A stretch of 15,006 nucleotides of DNA from the NCBI GenBank assembly GCA_023251275.1, contig JAHEZC010000002.1, forward strand, positions 8,085 to 23,090. Reading direction: 5' to 3'. Under the pieces are notes generated by a model. The model worked only from the letters and a program-made list of their open reading frames with translations. It had not been told where the DNA came from and ran no database searches. Made by a program: the position numbers and the translations under genes. This document shows positions 14,998-15,006 of this stretch, one piece after another. This DNA is from Parafilimonas sp. Lineage in GTDB: Bacteria > Bacteroidota > Bacteroidia > Chitinophagales > Chitinophagaceae. Within the stretch, counting starts at the first letter, position 1. Each line of letters begins with the position of its first letter.

Positions 14998-15006
14998 GAT
15001 TCTGTG
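14994..15006 (+). CDS. Possible start of the next operon gene, cut by the window edge
   Basis: An ATG overlaps the DUF58 stop as ATGA, the classic coupling arrangement, and the frame reads MRFC before the edge. Nothing can be said about its product. The call rests only on this overlap and on the tight packing of the operon. Confidence 0.35.

Overview
The window looks like the chromosome of a member of the phylum Bacteroidota, most likely from the Chitinophagaceae or a close relative. This is inferred from the types of gene present: a FadL-like outer membrane protein, a Tyr/Asn-rich lipoprotein, a CD225/DUF2752 pair, an archaeal/eukaryal-type ProRS, and a MoxR/DUF58/DUF4129/DUF4350 cluster. 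AT-rich intergenic DNA, the lack of clear Shine-Dalgarno sequences and short repeats of a kind frequent in such genomes also fit. No rRNA, tRNA, transposase, phage gene or CRISPR array was seen.

Left part (1-5422). At the left edge, on the minus strand, is the 5' end of a Tat-exported molybdopterin oxidoreductase subunit of the IorB type. A 444-base non-coding gap with two copies of a 'tcacgcaaag...gcaaag' repeat separates it from a complete MgtE magnesium channel gene (minus). Divergent from mgtE is a small SET-domain protein gene (plus). Two minus-strand genes for the cell envelope follow: a FadL/OmpP1-like beta-barrel protein and a Tyr/Asn-rich lipoprotein.

Middle (5599-7941). proS (prolyl-tRNA synthetase) is on the plus strand, followed by a weak A/T-stem terminator. 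Next is a small translationally overlapping pair: a CD225/dispanin-like protein and a DUF2752 membrane protein.

Right part (8007-15006). This is the most interesting section. An RDD membrane protein (minus) lies divergent from a tightly packed plus-strand operon encoding a SpoIIM-like protein, an unassigned polytopic membrane protein, DUF4129, DUF4350, a MoxR AAA+ ATPase and DUF58, with a further gene apparently starting at the window edge. The genes overlap or lie 1-4 bases apart, except for a 111-base gap between moxR and DUF58 that is filled with degenerate 7-base repeats. The same set of families is clustered in actinobacteria (mycobacterial Rv3691-Rv3695 region, from memory). That suggests a conserved but poorly understood membrane machine in which the MoxR ATPase and the DUF58 protein act with several integral membrane partners, perhaps as a chaperone or assembly system. 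Two start sites in this operon are non-ATG: TTG for DUF58, and apparently CTG or ATT for DUF4350.
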